Shown here one piece after another: positions 45,856-55,186 of a stretch of DNA of 64,000 bases. The translations under genes and the position numbers were made by a program. A model generated the notes under the pieces. That model saw nothing but the letters and a program-made list of their open reading frames with translations, made no database searches and was not told the DNA's origin. Positions within the stretch are counted from its first letter, which is position 1. Each line of letters begins with the position of its first letter. Source of the stretch: Hyphomicrobiales bacterium (GTDB lineage: Bacteria; Pseudomonadota; Alphaproteobacteria; Rhizobiales; Xanthobacteraceae); NCBI GenBank assembly GCA_017305455.1, contig JAFKKO010000120.1:1-64000 (forward strand). Reading direction: 5' to 3'.

Positions 45856-46677
45856 TCACGCCATCAGGCCAAGGCGGCTGGCGCCGATATAAAGCGCGAG
45901 CGCGGTGGCGTTGGAGACGTTGAGGCTCTTGATCTCGCCCGGCATGTCGAGCCGCGCCACCACGCTGCAGGTCTCGCGCGTAAGCTGGCGCAGGCCCTTG
46001 CCCTCGGCGCCCAGCACCAAAGCGAGCGGCGCCTTCAATTCCACCGCGGCGAGATTTTCGCTGCCCTCGCTGTCGAGCCCGACGGTGAGGAAGCCCTCCT
46101 CCTTCAGTTCGCCCAGCGCGCGGGCCAGATTCTGCACCAGCACCAGCGGCACCAGCTCGAGCGCACCGGACGCCGATTTCGCCAGCACGCCGGTCGCTTC
46201 CGGACTGTGCCGCGCCGTGGTCACCACCGCCTTGACCGCGAAGGCCGCCGCCGAGCGCAGGATGGCGCCGACATTGTGCGGGTCGGTGATCTGGTCGAGC
46301 ACCAGCACGATGCCGTCGCGCGCAATCGAGCCGATCGCCGGCGTGCGCAACTGATCGACCTCCGCCAGCAGGCCCTGATGCACCGCGTCGGGACCGAGCC
46401 GCTGGTCGATCACGCTCGGGCGCACGATCTCCGGCGTGACGCGGGTCGGGATATTCTCCTCGGCCAGACGACGCGCGGCGTTCTCGGTCAGCAGCAGCTT
46501 GCGGAACACGCGGTCGGGATTGGCGAGCGCCGCCGTCACCGTGTGCCAGCCATAGAGAATGGCGGGATCGTTCGCGCCTCGCCCCTCGCGCGCGCGGCCA
46601 TAGGCGGGCCGTGCGCCGGGACGGCGCGGGCCGTCCTTGCGAGAAAAACGCTGCGGTTTGTCGCGATGATTCATCAC
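45856..46677 (-). CDS. rlmB: 23S rRNA (guanosine-2'-O-)-methyltransferase, TrmH/SpoU family
   Basis: This 273-residue protein has an N-terminal substrate-binding domain (LYGWHTVTAALANPDRVFRK) and a SPOUT domain with the trefoil-knot motifs VLVLDQITDPHNVGAILRSA, LVLGAEGKGLRQLTRETCSV and PGEIKSLNVSNATALALYIG. It methylates the ribose of a 23S guanosine. A basic, low-complexity N-terminus (RFSRKDGPRRPGARPAYGR) is typical of the family's rhizobial members. Confidence 0.93.
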   Translation of the reverse strand: MMNHRDKPQRFSRKDGPRRPGARPAYGRAREGRGANDPAILYGWHTVTAALANPDRVFRKLLLTENAARRLAEENIPTRVTPEIVRPSVIDQRLGPDAVHQGLLAEVDQLRTPAIGSIARDGIVLVLDQITDPHNVGAILRSAAAFAVKAVVTTARHSPEATGVLAKSASGALELVPLVLVQNLARALGELKEEGFLTVGLDSEGSENLAAVELKAPLALVLGAEGKGLRQLTRETCSVVARLDMPGEIKSLNVSNATALALYIGASRLGLMA

Positions 46678-46734
46678 CGGCTTTTCCCACGCCGCCGGAG
46701 CAATGGCAATTTGGCGGAGTGATCAGGGAGGAAA

Positions 46735-46771
46735 TAAAAACGCCCGCGAAACCTGAATTTCGCGAGCGTTT
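46735..46771 (-). terminator. Terminator downstream of tRNA-Tyr
   Basis: On the minus strand ACGCTCGCGAAA and TTTCGCGGGCGT pair (one mismatch) and are followed by TTTTATTT. It lies between the tRNA and rlmB. Confidence 0.85.
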
Positions 46772-46777
46772 TCAAAA

Positions 46778-46863
46778 TGGTGGGGGAAGAAGGACTCGAA
46801 CCTTCGAAGCCATACGGCGGCTGATTTACAGTCAGCTCCCTTTGCCACTCGGGACACTCCCCC
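46778..46863 (-). tRNA. tRNA-Tyr (anticodon GTA)
   Basis: The minus strand gives a class II tRNA with acceptor GGGGGAG/TTCCCCC, anticodon loop CTGTAAA (GTA), a long variable arm, T-arm GGTTCGAGTCC, and an encoded CCA. Length 86 is normal for tRNA-Tyr. Confidence 0.97.
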
Positions 46864-47040
46864 GCTCGGCGTCATCCAAGGCATGACCACCCGGAGTGGC
46901 GGGACGGCCATCAATGACGATCAAGAGCGTGCCCGCTCGCGGGCGCTCGGTCGGCGCGTTTATGGGCGAAGCGGCAGGGCAAAGTCAACCGAGACAATGC
47001 CGAATATCTCAAGGAGTTACGCCTCTCCCCCTCACCCGCA

Positions 47041-47076
47041 AACGAAAACGCCCGCCGCAATCCGCGACGGGCGTTC
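47041..47076 (-). terminator. Terminator after the His-rich exported protein gene
   Basis: On the minus strand ACGCCCG and CGGGCGT close a hairpin and TTTTCG follows. It lies 18 bases past the stop of the gene at 47094. Confidence 0.8.
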
Positions 47077-47093
47077 TCAAGCCTGATACGCGA

Positions 47094-47714
47094 TCAGTGA
47101 GCGTGGTGATGCTGATGACGATGCTGGTGGCCGCGCGGCGCCTTGCCGTAGGTGCCGCGCTGCGACTGCACGTAGCGGGAACCGACGGCCTGCGGGCCGT
47201 GTGCGGCATGGCCGTGACGAACGCCCGGACGCGACGTGTAATAATACTGCGTGCGCGGATGATGATGCTGGTGCATGCGGTGATGATGCCGATGCGCGCG
47301 GCGCCAGCGATAGGTGTAGAGCGCCGGACCCTGCAGGCGCGCGCCATCATAATAGTGGCTGGTGGCGTTGGCGTACGGGCCGCCCTGGTAGCCGTAATAA
47401 TAAGGCCGGCTGTAGCTGGTCCAGCCCGACACCGCGCGCTCCTGATAGGTCGGCGCCGGCGCGACCACGCCTGGACCGGTGTAGGTGGGGCCGCGGTTGA
47501 CGAAGTAATATTGCGGGCCGTGGTAACGCGGATGCTGCACGTAGCGGCCGCCGGCATAGGCCGCGCCGTAATAACCGCCATAGCTATAGGCATCGCCGCC
47601 GGTCACAGCGCCGAACAGTCCGTTCCCCGCACAGGGGCTGTAACAGGCCATCGCCGGCGCGGCGCTCACCGCGACGGCGATCATTGCGGCCAATCCTGCA
47701 ATCTTGTGACGCAT
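47094..47714 (-). CDS. Exported His/Tyr/Gly-rich protein
   Basis: This 206-residue protein has a signal peptide (KIAGLAAMIAVAVSAAPAMA). The mature part is rich in Tyr and Gly (YSYGGYYGAAYAGGRYVQHP) and then in His (RRAHRHHHRMHQHHHPRTQY; GHQHRHQHHHAH at the end). It could bind metals or sit in the envelope. Related low-complexity proteins occur in Bradyrhizobium. Function is unknown. Confidence 0.7.
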   Translation of the reverse strand: MRHKIAGLAAMIAVAVSAAPAMACYSPCAGNGLFGAVTGGDAYSYGGYYGAAYAGGRYVQHPRYHGPQYYFVNRGPTYTGPGVVAPAPTYQERAVSGWTSYSRPYYYGYQGGPYANATSHYYDGARLQGPALYTYRWRRAHRHHHRMHQHHHPRTQYYYTSRPGVRHGHAAHGPQAVGSRYVQSQRGTYGKAPRGHQHRHQHHHAH

Positions 47715-47764
47715 ACTCTACTCTCCTGTTGATCGTCTTTTTGTCTGCACTTGTTCTGGCGAAT

Positions 47765-48211
47765 TCAAAACCGCTTCGGCGCCTTGATGACCGGCGGCGG
47801 GTTGTACGGCACGATGACATCGGGCTGCGGCATCGGATACGGCGCCTGCGCGGCAGGCGGCGCGGACTGCGCCGACCATGACTGGTGATAGCTCTCAGCC
47901 GGCTTCGGCAGTTTGCGGTCCGCCGGCGGCTCGATCTCGTAACGCCCGTAGCCCGGAGTTCGGCCCGCGCTCGGATAATAATGACCGACCGCCGGACTCT
48001 CGTAACGGTCCCAGCCACCATAGACCGTGGGCTGAACCTTGAAGCTCTTGGACAGGCCCCACTCGCCCTCGACCACGCCAAAAGATGCGTCGCGGCCGTT
48101 GATGATCACCGGCACGCCGGGCCGGCCGGGAATCACGAGCACCGGCGCTGTCTCGGCCAGCGCCGACAGCGAGGTTCCGATCAGCACGATCAGCGACAGA
48201 GCGGCACGCAT
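47765..48211 (-). CDS. Exported Pro-rich protein
   Basis: This 148-residue protein has a signal peptide (MRAALSLIVLIGTSLSALAE), a middle (VLVIPGRPGVPVIINGRDAS; YGGWDRYESPAVGHYYPSAG) and a Pro-rich tail (PPAAQAPYPMPQPDVIVPYN). It is a conserved-looking envelope protein of unknown role, with the same orientation as the preceding His-rich gene. Confidence 0.7.
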   Translation of the reverse strand: MRAALSLIVLIGTSLSALAETAPVLVIPGRPGVPVIINGRDASFGVVEGEWGLSKSFKVQPTVYGGWDRYESPAVGHYYPSAGRTPGYGRYEIEPPADRKLPKPAESYHQSWSAQSAPPAAQAPYPMPQPDVIVPYNPPPVIKAPKRF

Positions 48212-48471
48212 GGGACAATCCTGTGAACCGCCGCGATCCTAAATCAGTTGCCCCGGCCAGAAGTTAAGGCGCGCCGCCAATCTGCCGGTAAGGCTAACGG
48301 CCCGGCCGGAGGGTGCGCGCAATTGCACGGATTGCAGAGAGGTTTTGCCAAACCCTCGCCGTCTCTCCGGCATGGAACCGGCCCCCAGCGGCCTCGATGC
48401 GTCATCGTGTCCGGCGCTGGCCGGAACCGGCGCCCGCGTCGCCGGTTAACCGCGAACAACAGAGGAATAGG

Positions 48472-48744
48472 ATGACGCAAAAATTTCTGCTCCCCGCGGC
48501 GCTCGCCGCAACGATGGCCGTGTCCGGCCTCGCTTTTGCCCAGACCAGCACCAACCAGCCGGATGGCACCGGCCAGCCGGCCTCCAAGCAGTCCGCGCCG
48601 GCCAACGCGCCCGACGCGCAGGGCCATGACGCCCAGACCGGCAAGCCGGCCAGCGGCGAAGCTATCCAGGAAAAAACGGACGCCATGCGCGACAAGAGCG
48701 CCATCCGCGATCAGGATGGCAAGGCCAAGGGCGACAAGAAGTAA
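48472..48744 (+). CDS. Small exported hydrophilic protein
   Basis: This 90-residue protein has a signal peptide (MTQKFLLPAALAATMAVSGL AFA) and a disordered, Gln/Asp/Lys-rich mature part (NAPDAQGHDAQTGKPASGEA; KDGKAKGDKK-like end). AGAGGAATAGG precedes the ATG. It is probably a periplasmic stress-type protein, but no family is certain. Confidence 0.65.
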   Translation: MTQKFLLPAALAATMAVSGLAFAQTSTNQPDGTGQPASKQSAPANAPDAQGHDAQTGKPASGEAIQEKTDAMRDKSAIRDQDGKAKGDKK

Positions 48745-48847
48745 GCCGAAGTGAAGAAAGAGCAGACGGCCGGCCGCTCGTCCGATCGGCGCGGCCGTTT
48801 GCGTCTGCCTTGTCCTGACCGGGCGGCGCTGCTAGCTGTTAGCCGTC

Positions 48848-48922
48848 GCCGGATTAGCTCAGCGGTAGAGCAGCGGTTTTGTAAACCGAAGGTCGGGAGT
48901 TCAATCCTCTCATCCGGCACCA
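48848..48922 (+). tRNA. tRNA-Thr (anticodon TGT)
   Basis: A full cloverleaf is present: acceptor GCCGGAT/ATCCGGC, D-arm AGCTCAGCGGTAGAGC, anticodon loop TTTGTAA (TGT), T-arm GAGTTCAATCCTC, encoded CCA. A hairpin (ATCCT/AGGAT, 48926-48942) follows. Confidence 0.96.
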
Positions 48923-49196
48923 GTAAATCCTTTATTTTAGGATATTTCTCGCATTCTTCTGTTGCGGCAAAGTCGGCATGAACGGCGAACAGATACGGGT
49001 TTTCCGGCCACAAAAACAGAATCGCTTGTTCATGGCGCGTTCGCTCCCACATCCCAGCGAGCGAAGCACACCAGATAATTTCGAACGAGTTCGACGTTAG
49101 CGGGTTATCCCGGTATCACCGCAATGCCCGTGGCTATCATCGGTGATGAGACCGCCAGTTGCGCTCCCGCCCTGATTCAACAGAGGGAGCGTTTCG

Positions 49197-49319
49197 ATGC
49201 GCACATCTCCCAATTTTTCCCACTTCGATCCCTTCGAAAAGTTTTGCGTGGCCGTAGGAACGTTCGGCATCGCCATCATGCTGGCGGCCTTGGTGTGGAG
49301 CGCAGCTCTGCCGCACTGA
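49197..49319 (+). CDS. 40-residue membrane protein
   Basis: The product starts MRTSPNFSHFDPFEKFCVAV and continues with one hydrophobic helix (GTFGIAIMLAALVWSAALPH). AGAGGGAG lies eight bases before the ATG. Size, helix and ribosome site support a real small gene, without family assignment. Confidence 0.5.
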   Translation: MRTSPNFSHFDPFEKFCVAVGTFGIAIMLAALVWSAALPH

Positions 49320-50112
49320 CAAGGAAAAGGGCTCGCCACCTTTCGGAAGCAGGCCCCAAGTCTGGGGAGCTTGCCGGATTCCGTCTGAGGACGGGTTGCA
49401 GCGCCATGGCGATCACCGCAGCCGTCGCAAACGCGACCAAGCGCAAGGCTCCAAGGAATGTTTCTGGAGGAATGGCACCCTGTGTGGGCGTGTTCGAACC
49501 GGCGGCACCGATGTCAAATGATCACGACGAGCAGACGAGCCGCCAGTTGCGAAGCTCCCTCGCCAAGCGGAGCGTGTTCGCGCCGTAGCGATGCAACGGT
49601 ACGGGCGCACGATTGTCATTCTGCTTTGCGCCGCGGACAAAAACTCCCAGCGTCGGAATATCAGGCTGGCCCGACGGGTCAGATAGACCAGGTATCAGGG
49701 ACCGTAATCGATCCGCATCTCGCTCACGCCTCCGCCAACCGATTTGACATCGCCGGGATTGCCCAATTCCAGCCGACGAATGCGGACTAAAATCCGAGCC
49801 TTCGCGTTGAGATCGCCAAGCCGTAGCAATCAGCCGGCAAGATTTCGGTTTGGCGACTTCACTCATGTCTACTTAAATACAAAGCATCGCTCGCGCGTGT
49901 CAGCTCGAGTAGACAGCTCTTGCCGACCGATCTCTGATCCCGCATGGCGATGATTACCGTGCGCCATTCCAGACGCCGCGCAAGATTCCCTCGCGGATCG
50001 CCCCGCGGCCGGATTCGCAACGCCGCAATATGTCGCCACCTCCTCCCCGCGATCGATGCTATGACTGCGCGGCGTGCGTCATCATGGGTGCACCGTGACC
50101 AATGGGGCCCCG
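49320..50112. other. Intergenic region without a convincing gene
   Basis: Several open frames cross this stretch on both strands, but they have no ribosome site, no domain and arginine-rich composition typical of spurious frames in GC-rich DNA. No RNA gene is recognised. Confidence 0.5.
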
Positions 50113-50340
50113 ATGATCTGGCAAGACTGGATGATTCTGACCGCGCAGGCCGTGCTGCTGATCTCGCTGCTGCCGACCTTCACCAACAAATCGAAATGGC
50201 CGCACCGCCTGACCTCGGCGGGCACCGGCTTCGCGCTATTGGTGATGGCGGTGGCGCTGTGGTCGCTGTCGCTGGTTGCCTCGACCGTGATCGTCACGCT
50301 CCAGGCCATGATCTGGATACGGATGGCGCTGAAGCCTTAA
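50113..50340 (+). CDS. Small membrane protein
   Basis: This 75-residue protein has two hydrophobic helices (WMILTAQAVLLISLLPTFTN and FALLVMAVALWSLSLVASTV, then VTLQAMIWIRMALKP). It is conserved-looking for the family of hosts, with no known function. Confidence 0.65.
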   Translation: MIWQDWMILTAQAVLLISLLPTFTNKSKWPHRLTSAGTGFALLVMAVALWSLSLVASTVIVTLQAMIWIRMALKP

Positions 50341-50501
50341 GGCCCGCCCCGCCGCGCCATCGCACAACGACACTCCGCTTTTATCCACACCCGGCGCCCT
50401 GCTGTGAATTGCGGGAATAAGCCGAAATGGCGGCCAACGCTTGCCATCAAACAGACTTGAAGGACAACGACAACACGACGCGAGACACTCCGGAGGAGCA
50501 T

Positions 50502-50705
50502 ATGGCGACCCGAAAGCGGCCAGCGAACTATGAGAGCGTGATCGAGGAGGCCATCGCAACATGCGGCGGCGACGTGCACGGCGCGCTGAAAGCCCTGCTG
50601 GCGGCGAACGAGCATTTAGAGGCCGAACTGGCCCGGCTACGCGCCGTGACGCCAGAGCGGTCTCTCATCGCGAACAAGGCCACTCCGCATGGCTATCTGA
50701 ACTGA
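50502..50705 (+). CDS. Small hypothetical protein
   Basis: This 67-residue protein (MATRKRPANYESVIEEAIAT; GALKALLAANEHLEAELARL) has a perfect GGAGGAG five bases before the ATG. The C-terminal half is helical. No family is recognised. Confidence 0.6.
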   Translation: MATRKRPANYESVIEEAIATCGGDVHGALKALLAANEHLEAELARLRAVTPERSLIANKATPHGYLN

Positions 50706-50736
50706 TCGCGGATCGCGCAATACGATCGCCGCGATC

Positions 50737-50859
50737 TTACAGATAGTTCCACAGGCAGACGGCGTTCGCCACCACGGCGGCCGCGAGCACGAACGTGAGC
50801 GCGTGATCGAGAGCCTTGGCCTCGCCCGGAAGGGTCAATATTCGAATCATCTGCGTCAT
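50737..50859 (-). CDS. Possible 40-residue membrane protein
   Basis: The frame MTQMIRILTLPGEAKALDHA continues LTFVLAAAVVANAVCLWNYL with one hydrophobic helix. No Shine-Dalgarno site is clear, so it remains doubtful. Confidence 0.35.
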   Translation of the reverse strand: MTQMIRILTLPGEAKALDHALTFVLAAAVVANAVCLWNYL

Positions 50860-50972
50860 GACGCGATTTGACGGAGATTCGGACGAAGAGTCCCACGGAT
50901 TGTTTTTTTGAATCGATCTTGCGCGTTTTTTGATTCCGAGTCCGTCTGCGGAGGCGATTCTCCGCAAGAGCC

Positions 50973-51455
50973 TCAGTTCATCGCCACCACGGCGCCGTTG
51001 ATGGTGGTCGCGAATACGACCCACGCCAGATAAGGAGCGAGCAGCCACGCCGCAATGCGATCGAGACGCGCGCTCGTTGCGATCAGCATCGCGATCGCCG
51101 GCACCAGCAATCCGATCACCACCAGCGCCGCAGCCGGATTGTGCCATTTGAAAAAGACCGGCGACCACACCGCGTTGAGCGCAAGCTGCAACGCGAACAG
51201 AGCCACGGCCCGCGTTCGCAGCGCCGACGGCGGCACGCGATCCCACAACCGCCACAGCGCCACCGCCATCAACAGATAAAGCGTGGTCCATGCGATCGGA
51301 AAGGCGACCGGCGGCGGCGTCCAAAATGGCTTGGCCAGCGTCGCATACCAGCCGGGGATTTCCGGCCGTGTCACCACGGATCCAAGCGCGCCGACCGCAA
51401 GGCACAGCGCGACGCAAAGCACCAGACGAATCACGGAACGAAGCGCCACAGCCAT
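50973..51455 (-). CDS. tspO: TspO/MBR family protein
   Basis: This 160-residue membrane protein shows the family pattern: PGWYATLAKPFWTPPPVAFP, IAWTTLYLLMAVALWRLWDR, FALQLALNAVWSPVFF and APYLAWVVFATTINGAVV. Five helices are predicted. TspO binds porphyrins and tunes tetrapyrrole flux, often in photosynthetic or stress contexts. It is beside a lipoprotein gene with which it may be co-transcribed. Confidence 0.92.
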   Translation of the reverse strand: MAVALRSVIRLVLCVALCLAVGALGSVVTRPEIPGWYATLAKPFWTPPPVAFPIAWTTLYLLMAVALWRLWDRVPPSALRTRAVALFALQLALNAVWSPVFFKWHNPAAALVVIGLLVPAIAMLIATSARLDRIAAWLLAPYLAWVVFATTINGAVVAMN

Positions 51456-51461
51456 CCCCCC

Positions 51462-51926
51462 TCAGCGGGTCAGTTTTTCCAGTTCAGGAAACGGCGAGAG
51501 CGAAACGCCGTTGCACAGTTCGCCGCTCTCCTCGACCAATCGATCGAGCCGGCCGCCGGCATATAGCACCGCGCGCACCCGCGCCAGCTTGTAGCCGCCG
51601 GGGTCGCGCTCGCTGTAGCGCACGCAGACGACATAACGGGTGCGGCCGCCGAACGGGCGCTGCACCGGCGCCGCGATCCCGGCGTGCTGCAGACCGCGCG
51701 GCTCGTTGAGATAAGTGCGCAGGAACGCCAGCAGTTCGCTGCGGTAGTTGACCGGAAAAACCTGATCGGACGCGGAGACCTGCGCCGACAACGCCTTCTC
51801 CTCGTCGTTGCCGCCGAACGCGCAGCCACCCAGCACCAGCGCGCACAACCCGAAGGCCGCCATCGCGCGCACGCGGTGGCCGTCCGCCGCTGTCTCTCTT
51901 TTGCAACGCATCCGGATGAAGTCCAT
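51462..51926 (-). CDS. Putative lipoprotein
   Basis: This 154-residue protein has a signal ending in LVLGGC (lipobox). The mature part contains NYRSELLAFLRTYLNEPRGL and TRYVVCVRYSERDPGGYKLA, typical of small rhizobial lipoproteins without known function. It reads away from the cobalamin riboswitch and precedes tspO by six bases. Confidence 0.7.
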   Translation of the reverse strand: MDFIRMRCKRETAADGHRVRAMAAFGLCALVLGGCAFGGNDEEKALSAQVSASDQVFPVNYRSELLAFLRTYLNEPRGLQHAGIAAPVQRPFGGRTRYVVCVRYSERDPGGYKLARVRAVLYAGGRLDRLVEESGELCNGVSLSPFPELEKLTR

Positions 51927-51984
51927 GTTCAGCCGATCCTTGCGATCCGCATCATTGACAACGCACAGACCGCCCGCTTGATTG

Positions 51985-52230
51985 CCTGCACGGCACAGGT
52001 GTCGGCGCGAGCCGGCGAATAGGGAATTCGGTGCCGCCGCAGAGGCTCGTGCTTTTGGCACACCTGCCCTTTTGCGGCAATTCCGAAGCTGCCCCCGCAA
52101 CTGTCAGCGGTGAGCCGTTGTCCAATGCGCCACTGGGCGAAGACTCGTCACGAGTCGGACCTGGGAAGGCGGACAACGGCGAGGATCCGTGAGCCAGGAG
52201 ACCTGCCTGTACCGGTCATCCTTCCGGCGC
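51985..52230 (+). promoter_or_regulatory. Cobalamin riboswitch
   Basis: The region carries the B12-box GCCAGGAGACCTGCCTG (52194-52210), and upstream the conserved blocks GGCACAGGTGTCGG, AATTCCGAAGCTGCCCCCGC and AACTGTCAGCGGTGAGCC. It lies 185 bases before a TonB-dependent receptor start, so adenosylcobalamin should switch the receptor off. Confidence 0.93.
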
Positions 52231-52414
52231 ACGGGGCGTGCGCAGGAGCGGTGTTTCCGCAGCGGTGACGTGACGCAACCGTTGCGGAGACATGGCCATG
52301 GCCCGTTTCTCCAGTCGCGAATCCCGCCCGGCGCATCCGTGCCGCGCATCGTCCGCGCCTGAGGTCTCGATCCCCAAGCCCTGCCTTCGCGAAAACCTTT
52401 CGCTGGGGCGAACC

Positions 52415-54514
52415 ATGACTTCCACTCTTCCGATCCGGCGCCGTGCCGGCATTCCCGCACTCGTCGCGGCGCTGCTGTCGAGCGCGGCGCTGACCGCACC
52501 GGCTTTCGCGCAGCAGAACCAGATCGCGCTGCCGACCATCAATGTCGATGCCAGTCGCCTGTCCAGCATCGGCATCGTCGGCGCTTCCACCAGTGTGATC
52601 ACCGCCGAGGACATCGCCCGCTCGCCCGGCCAGACCGTGCAGGACGTGCTGGCGACGATTCCGGGTGTGCAGCTCACGAGTCTCTACGGCGGCATCAACG
52701 GCGCTCGAACGACAGTCGACCTGCGCGGCTTCGGCGCTTTCGCGGCCCAGAACACGCTGGTGCTGATCAACGGTCGCCGCGTCAACGATCTCGATCTTCA
52801 GGGCGTCGACCTGTCGCGCATCCCGCTGAATTCGGTCGAACGTATCGAGGTGACGCGCGGCAACAGCGGCGCGGTGCTCTACGGCGACAACGCGGTCGGC
52901 GGCGTCGTCAACATCGTGACCAAGACCGGCGCGAACGGCGGCAAGCCGATGGCAATGACCATCGAGGCCGGCGTCGGCTCGTTCAACCAGAAGCTCGGCA
53001 ATTTTTCGGCGACCACCAATTACGGTCCGTGGTCGACCGCGGCTTTCGCCAACACCATCCAGTCCGACGGCTACCGCGTCAACAACCGGCTGAACCAGCA
53101 GAACATGGTCGGCGAGGTTCGCTACACCACGCCGGACTTCAGTGCGTTCTTCAACCTCGCGGGCGACAACCAGCGCCTCGGCCTGCCGGGCGACCGCTCG
53201 ACGAAATACTATCTCGACGGCGTCAACCAACTCGCCACCGATCCGCGTGGCACATCAACCCCGTACGACTACGCCAACCAGCAGGGCATCAACGCCACCA
53301 CCGGCTTCACCAAGACGCTGTGGACCGGTGCGGAACTGATCGTCGATGGCGGCGTCCGCAGCAAGAAACAGCAGGCCGACTTCTACGGAGATCCGCTGGC
53401 GCCATATCCGCGCTATGTCGACAGCACGCTGCAGACCTGGTCGATCACCCCGCGCCTGAGCATGAAGAATTCGCTGTTCGGCATGACCTCAAACGTGCTG
53501 ACCGGCATCGACTACTACAACGCGGGATACGATTCCGACCGCAGTCAGGCGATCGGGGTGGCGCCGATCCACGCCTACCATCTCAATCAGCAGACACTGG
53601 CGGGCTACTGGCAACACACCGTCGGCCTGTTGCCGAGCACCGACGTCTCCTATGGCGGCCGCATCCAGCGCACCAGCGTCGACGCGCGGGACGTGCTAAA
53701 TCCTGCCGCACCCGGCGCCGGGCCCTGGGATACGGCGCATGTGCCGCTGAACACCAACGAAACCAATCACGCCTGGCATGTCGGCCTCGAACATCGCTTC
53801 AATGATGTCTTCGCGGTGTTCGGCCGGGCCGCCAGCGCCTTCCGTACGCCGAACGTGGACGAACGCGTCGGCGTGGGGCCGGATGCCAACGGCAACGCCA
53901 ACTTCAATCTCAGAACGCAGACATCGCGCGACCTCGAAGCCGGCTTCCGGATTCGTGGCAACAATTTTGAGTTGCAGACCAGCTTCTTCGACATGCGGCT
54001 GAAGAACGAGATCCATTTCGATCCGGTGTTTTTCGTGAACTACAATCTCGATCCGACCCACCGTTACGGATCGGAGACCAGCGCCACGCTGCGCGTCAAC
54101 GATTCCCTCCGGCTGAAAGGCGGCTTCGCCTATACCCGCGCGGTGTTCAGCGAGGGCCAGTTCACCGGCAACGACGTGCCGCTGGTCTCGCGGCTGTCGG
54201 GAAGCGCCGGCGTGTCATGGGATGTCTGGCAGAAATATCTGACGCTCGACGTCGGGGTCCGCGCCTGGGGCAACCGCCGCATGGACAACGATCAGGCCAA
54301 CTTCCAGCCGCTCATTCCGGCCAACGCAACGGTCGATCTCAAGATCAGCGGAGTCTACGAGCAGTTCTTCTGGTCGTTCAGCGTCAACAATCTGCTGGAC
54401 GTGCATTACTATGACTACAGCGTCGCCAGCGCGAGCCTTGCCGCCTACGGCGTGTTCAATGCCTACCCCCTGCCCGGCCGCACCTATCTGCTCAAGGCCG
54501 GCATGACGTTCTGA
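52415..54514 (+). CDS. btuB: BtuB-like TonB-dependent cobalamin receptor
   Basis: This 699-residue receptor has a signal peptide (LVAALLSSAALTAPAFA), a plug domain (TSVITAEDIARSPGQTVQDV; LVLINGRRVNDLDLQGVDLS; SVERIEVTRGNSGAVLYGDN) and a 22-strand barrel ending in LKAGMTF. The start at 52415 gives a proper signal peptide; the ATG at 52292 adds unrelated residues. The riboswitch upstream fixes the substrate as cobalamin or a precursor. Confidence 0.9.
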   Translation: MTSTLPIRRRAGIPALVAALLSSAALTAPAFAQQNQIALPTINVDASRLSSIGIVGASTSVITAEDIARSPGQTVQDVLATIPGVQLTSLYGGINGARTTVDLRGFGAFAAQNTLVLINGRRVNDLDLQGVDLSRIPLNSVERIEVTRGNSGAVLYGDNAVGGVVNIVTKTGANGGKPMAMTIEAGVGSFNQKLGNFSATTNYGPWSTAAFANTIQSDGYRVNNRLNQQNMVGEVRYTTPDFSAFFNLAGDNQRLGLPGDRSTKYYLDGVNQLATDPRGTSTPYDYANQQGINATTGFTKTLWTGAELIVDGGVRSKKQQADFYGDPLAPYPRYVDSTLQTWSITPRLSMKNSLFGMTSNVLTGIDYYNAGYDSDRSQAIGVAPIHAYHLNQQTLAGYWQHTVGLLPSTDVSYGGRIQRTSVDARDVLNPAAPGAGPWDTAHVPLNTNETNHAWHVGLEHRFNDVFAVFGRAASAFRTPNVDERVGVGPDANGNANFNLRTQTSRDLEAGFRIRGNNFELQTSFFDMRLKNEIHFDPVFFVNYNLDPTHRYGSETSATLRVNDSLRLKGGFAYTRAVFSEGQFTGNDVPLVSRLSGSAGVSWDVWQKYLTLDVGVRAWGNRRMDNDQANFQPLIPANATVDLKISGVYEQFFWSFSVNNLLDVHYYDYSVASASLAAYGVFNAYPLPGRTYLLKAGMTF

Positions 54515-54550
54515 GGCATCGGCCTGACGTCTCGCTGAAGATCACCAATA

Positions 54551-54595
54551 AAAATGGCGCGTATTCCGGGGTGCCGGAATACGCGCCAGTCACGG
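54551..54595. terminator. Bidirectional terminator, btuB / His-rich gene
   Basis: A perfect 15-bp stem (54555-54569 with 54574-54588) has a four-base loop. Minus-strand RNA gains UUUUUAUU after it, ending the convergent gene at 54638. Confidence 0.9.
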
Positions 54596-54637
54596 TCGCG
54601 GACGATGGGGCTGCTGTGTCGCGCGCCGGAGCTTCGA

Positions 54638-54886
54638 TCAGTGACGGTGCTTGATCACGACCATTTTCTTGGCGTGATGGCGATGGTAGTGGCGATGCGC
54701 GTGGTACGGACGCACCTTCTTCTTGACGATGATGGTCTTGGCATGCGCATTGGCGACCGACGGCTTCAGCGTCACGACCCTCGCGACATGACCGTTATCG
54801 GTCTTGATCACGGTCGCCGCCATCGCCGGAGCGCCGAGGATCGAGACGGCGAGCACCGCGGCTGAAATTGTCTTGAACATGGTCAT
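54638..54886 (-). CDS. Small exported His/Lys-rich protein
   Basis: This 82-residue protein has a signal peptide (MFKTISAAVLAVSILGAPAM) and a basic mature part ending RPYHAHRHYHRHHAKKMVVI. It resembles the larger His-rich exported protein at 47.1 kb in style. The start at 54886 or two codons later both fit. Confidence 0.7.
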   Translation of the reverse strand: MTMFKTISAAVLAVSILGAPAMAATVIKTDNGHVARVVTLKPSVANAHAKTIIVKKKVRPYHAHRHYHRHHAKKMVVIKHRH

Positions 54887-55186
54887 CTCCTGTTTCGTGG
54901 ACCGCCTGGGGCCGGCCGGATCGCCGGATCGGGCTGATCATGGAGACGACGATATGGCGGCCGCGCTGAACCGGGTCTGAAGCCGCCGGACGGCTTTCGT
55001 TCATCTGCATGACGTTTTGGTCATGCCACCTTGCCGCGCGTTAACCATCATCGGGGCCGCGGCCCGATGCCGCGCGGACATTGTCGCGGTGTGTCGGGAG
55101 CAGCTATAACCGTGACGCACCCGTCACTCTTCCACCGGCGAGACCACCACGGCGCGCTTCGGCGCGCACCACCAACCGATCCGATC
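54887..55186. other. Intergenic region before NAD kinase
   Basis: No gene or RNA is recognised in these 300 bases. A frame extending the NAD kinase upstream from 55031 lacks family similarity and was not used. Confidence 0.4.

Noticed and set aside
49124-49588. A 154-codon plus-strand frame
   Set aside because: Composition is that of a spurious frame, and a better-supported 40-residue gene with a ribosome site lies inside it in another frame.
52148-53230. A 360-codon frame opposite the TonB-dependent receptor
   Set aside because: Runs against the receptor plug domain and the riboswitch; no domain and no ribosome site.
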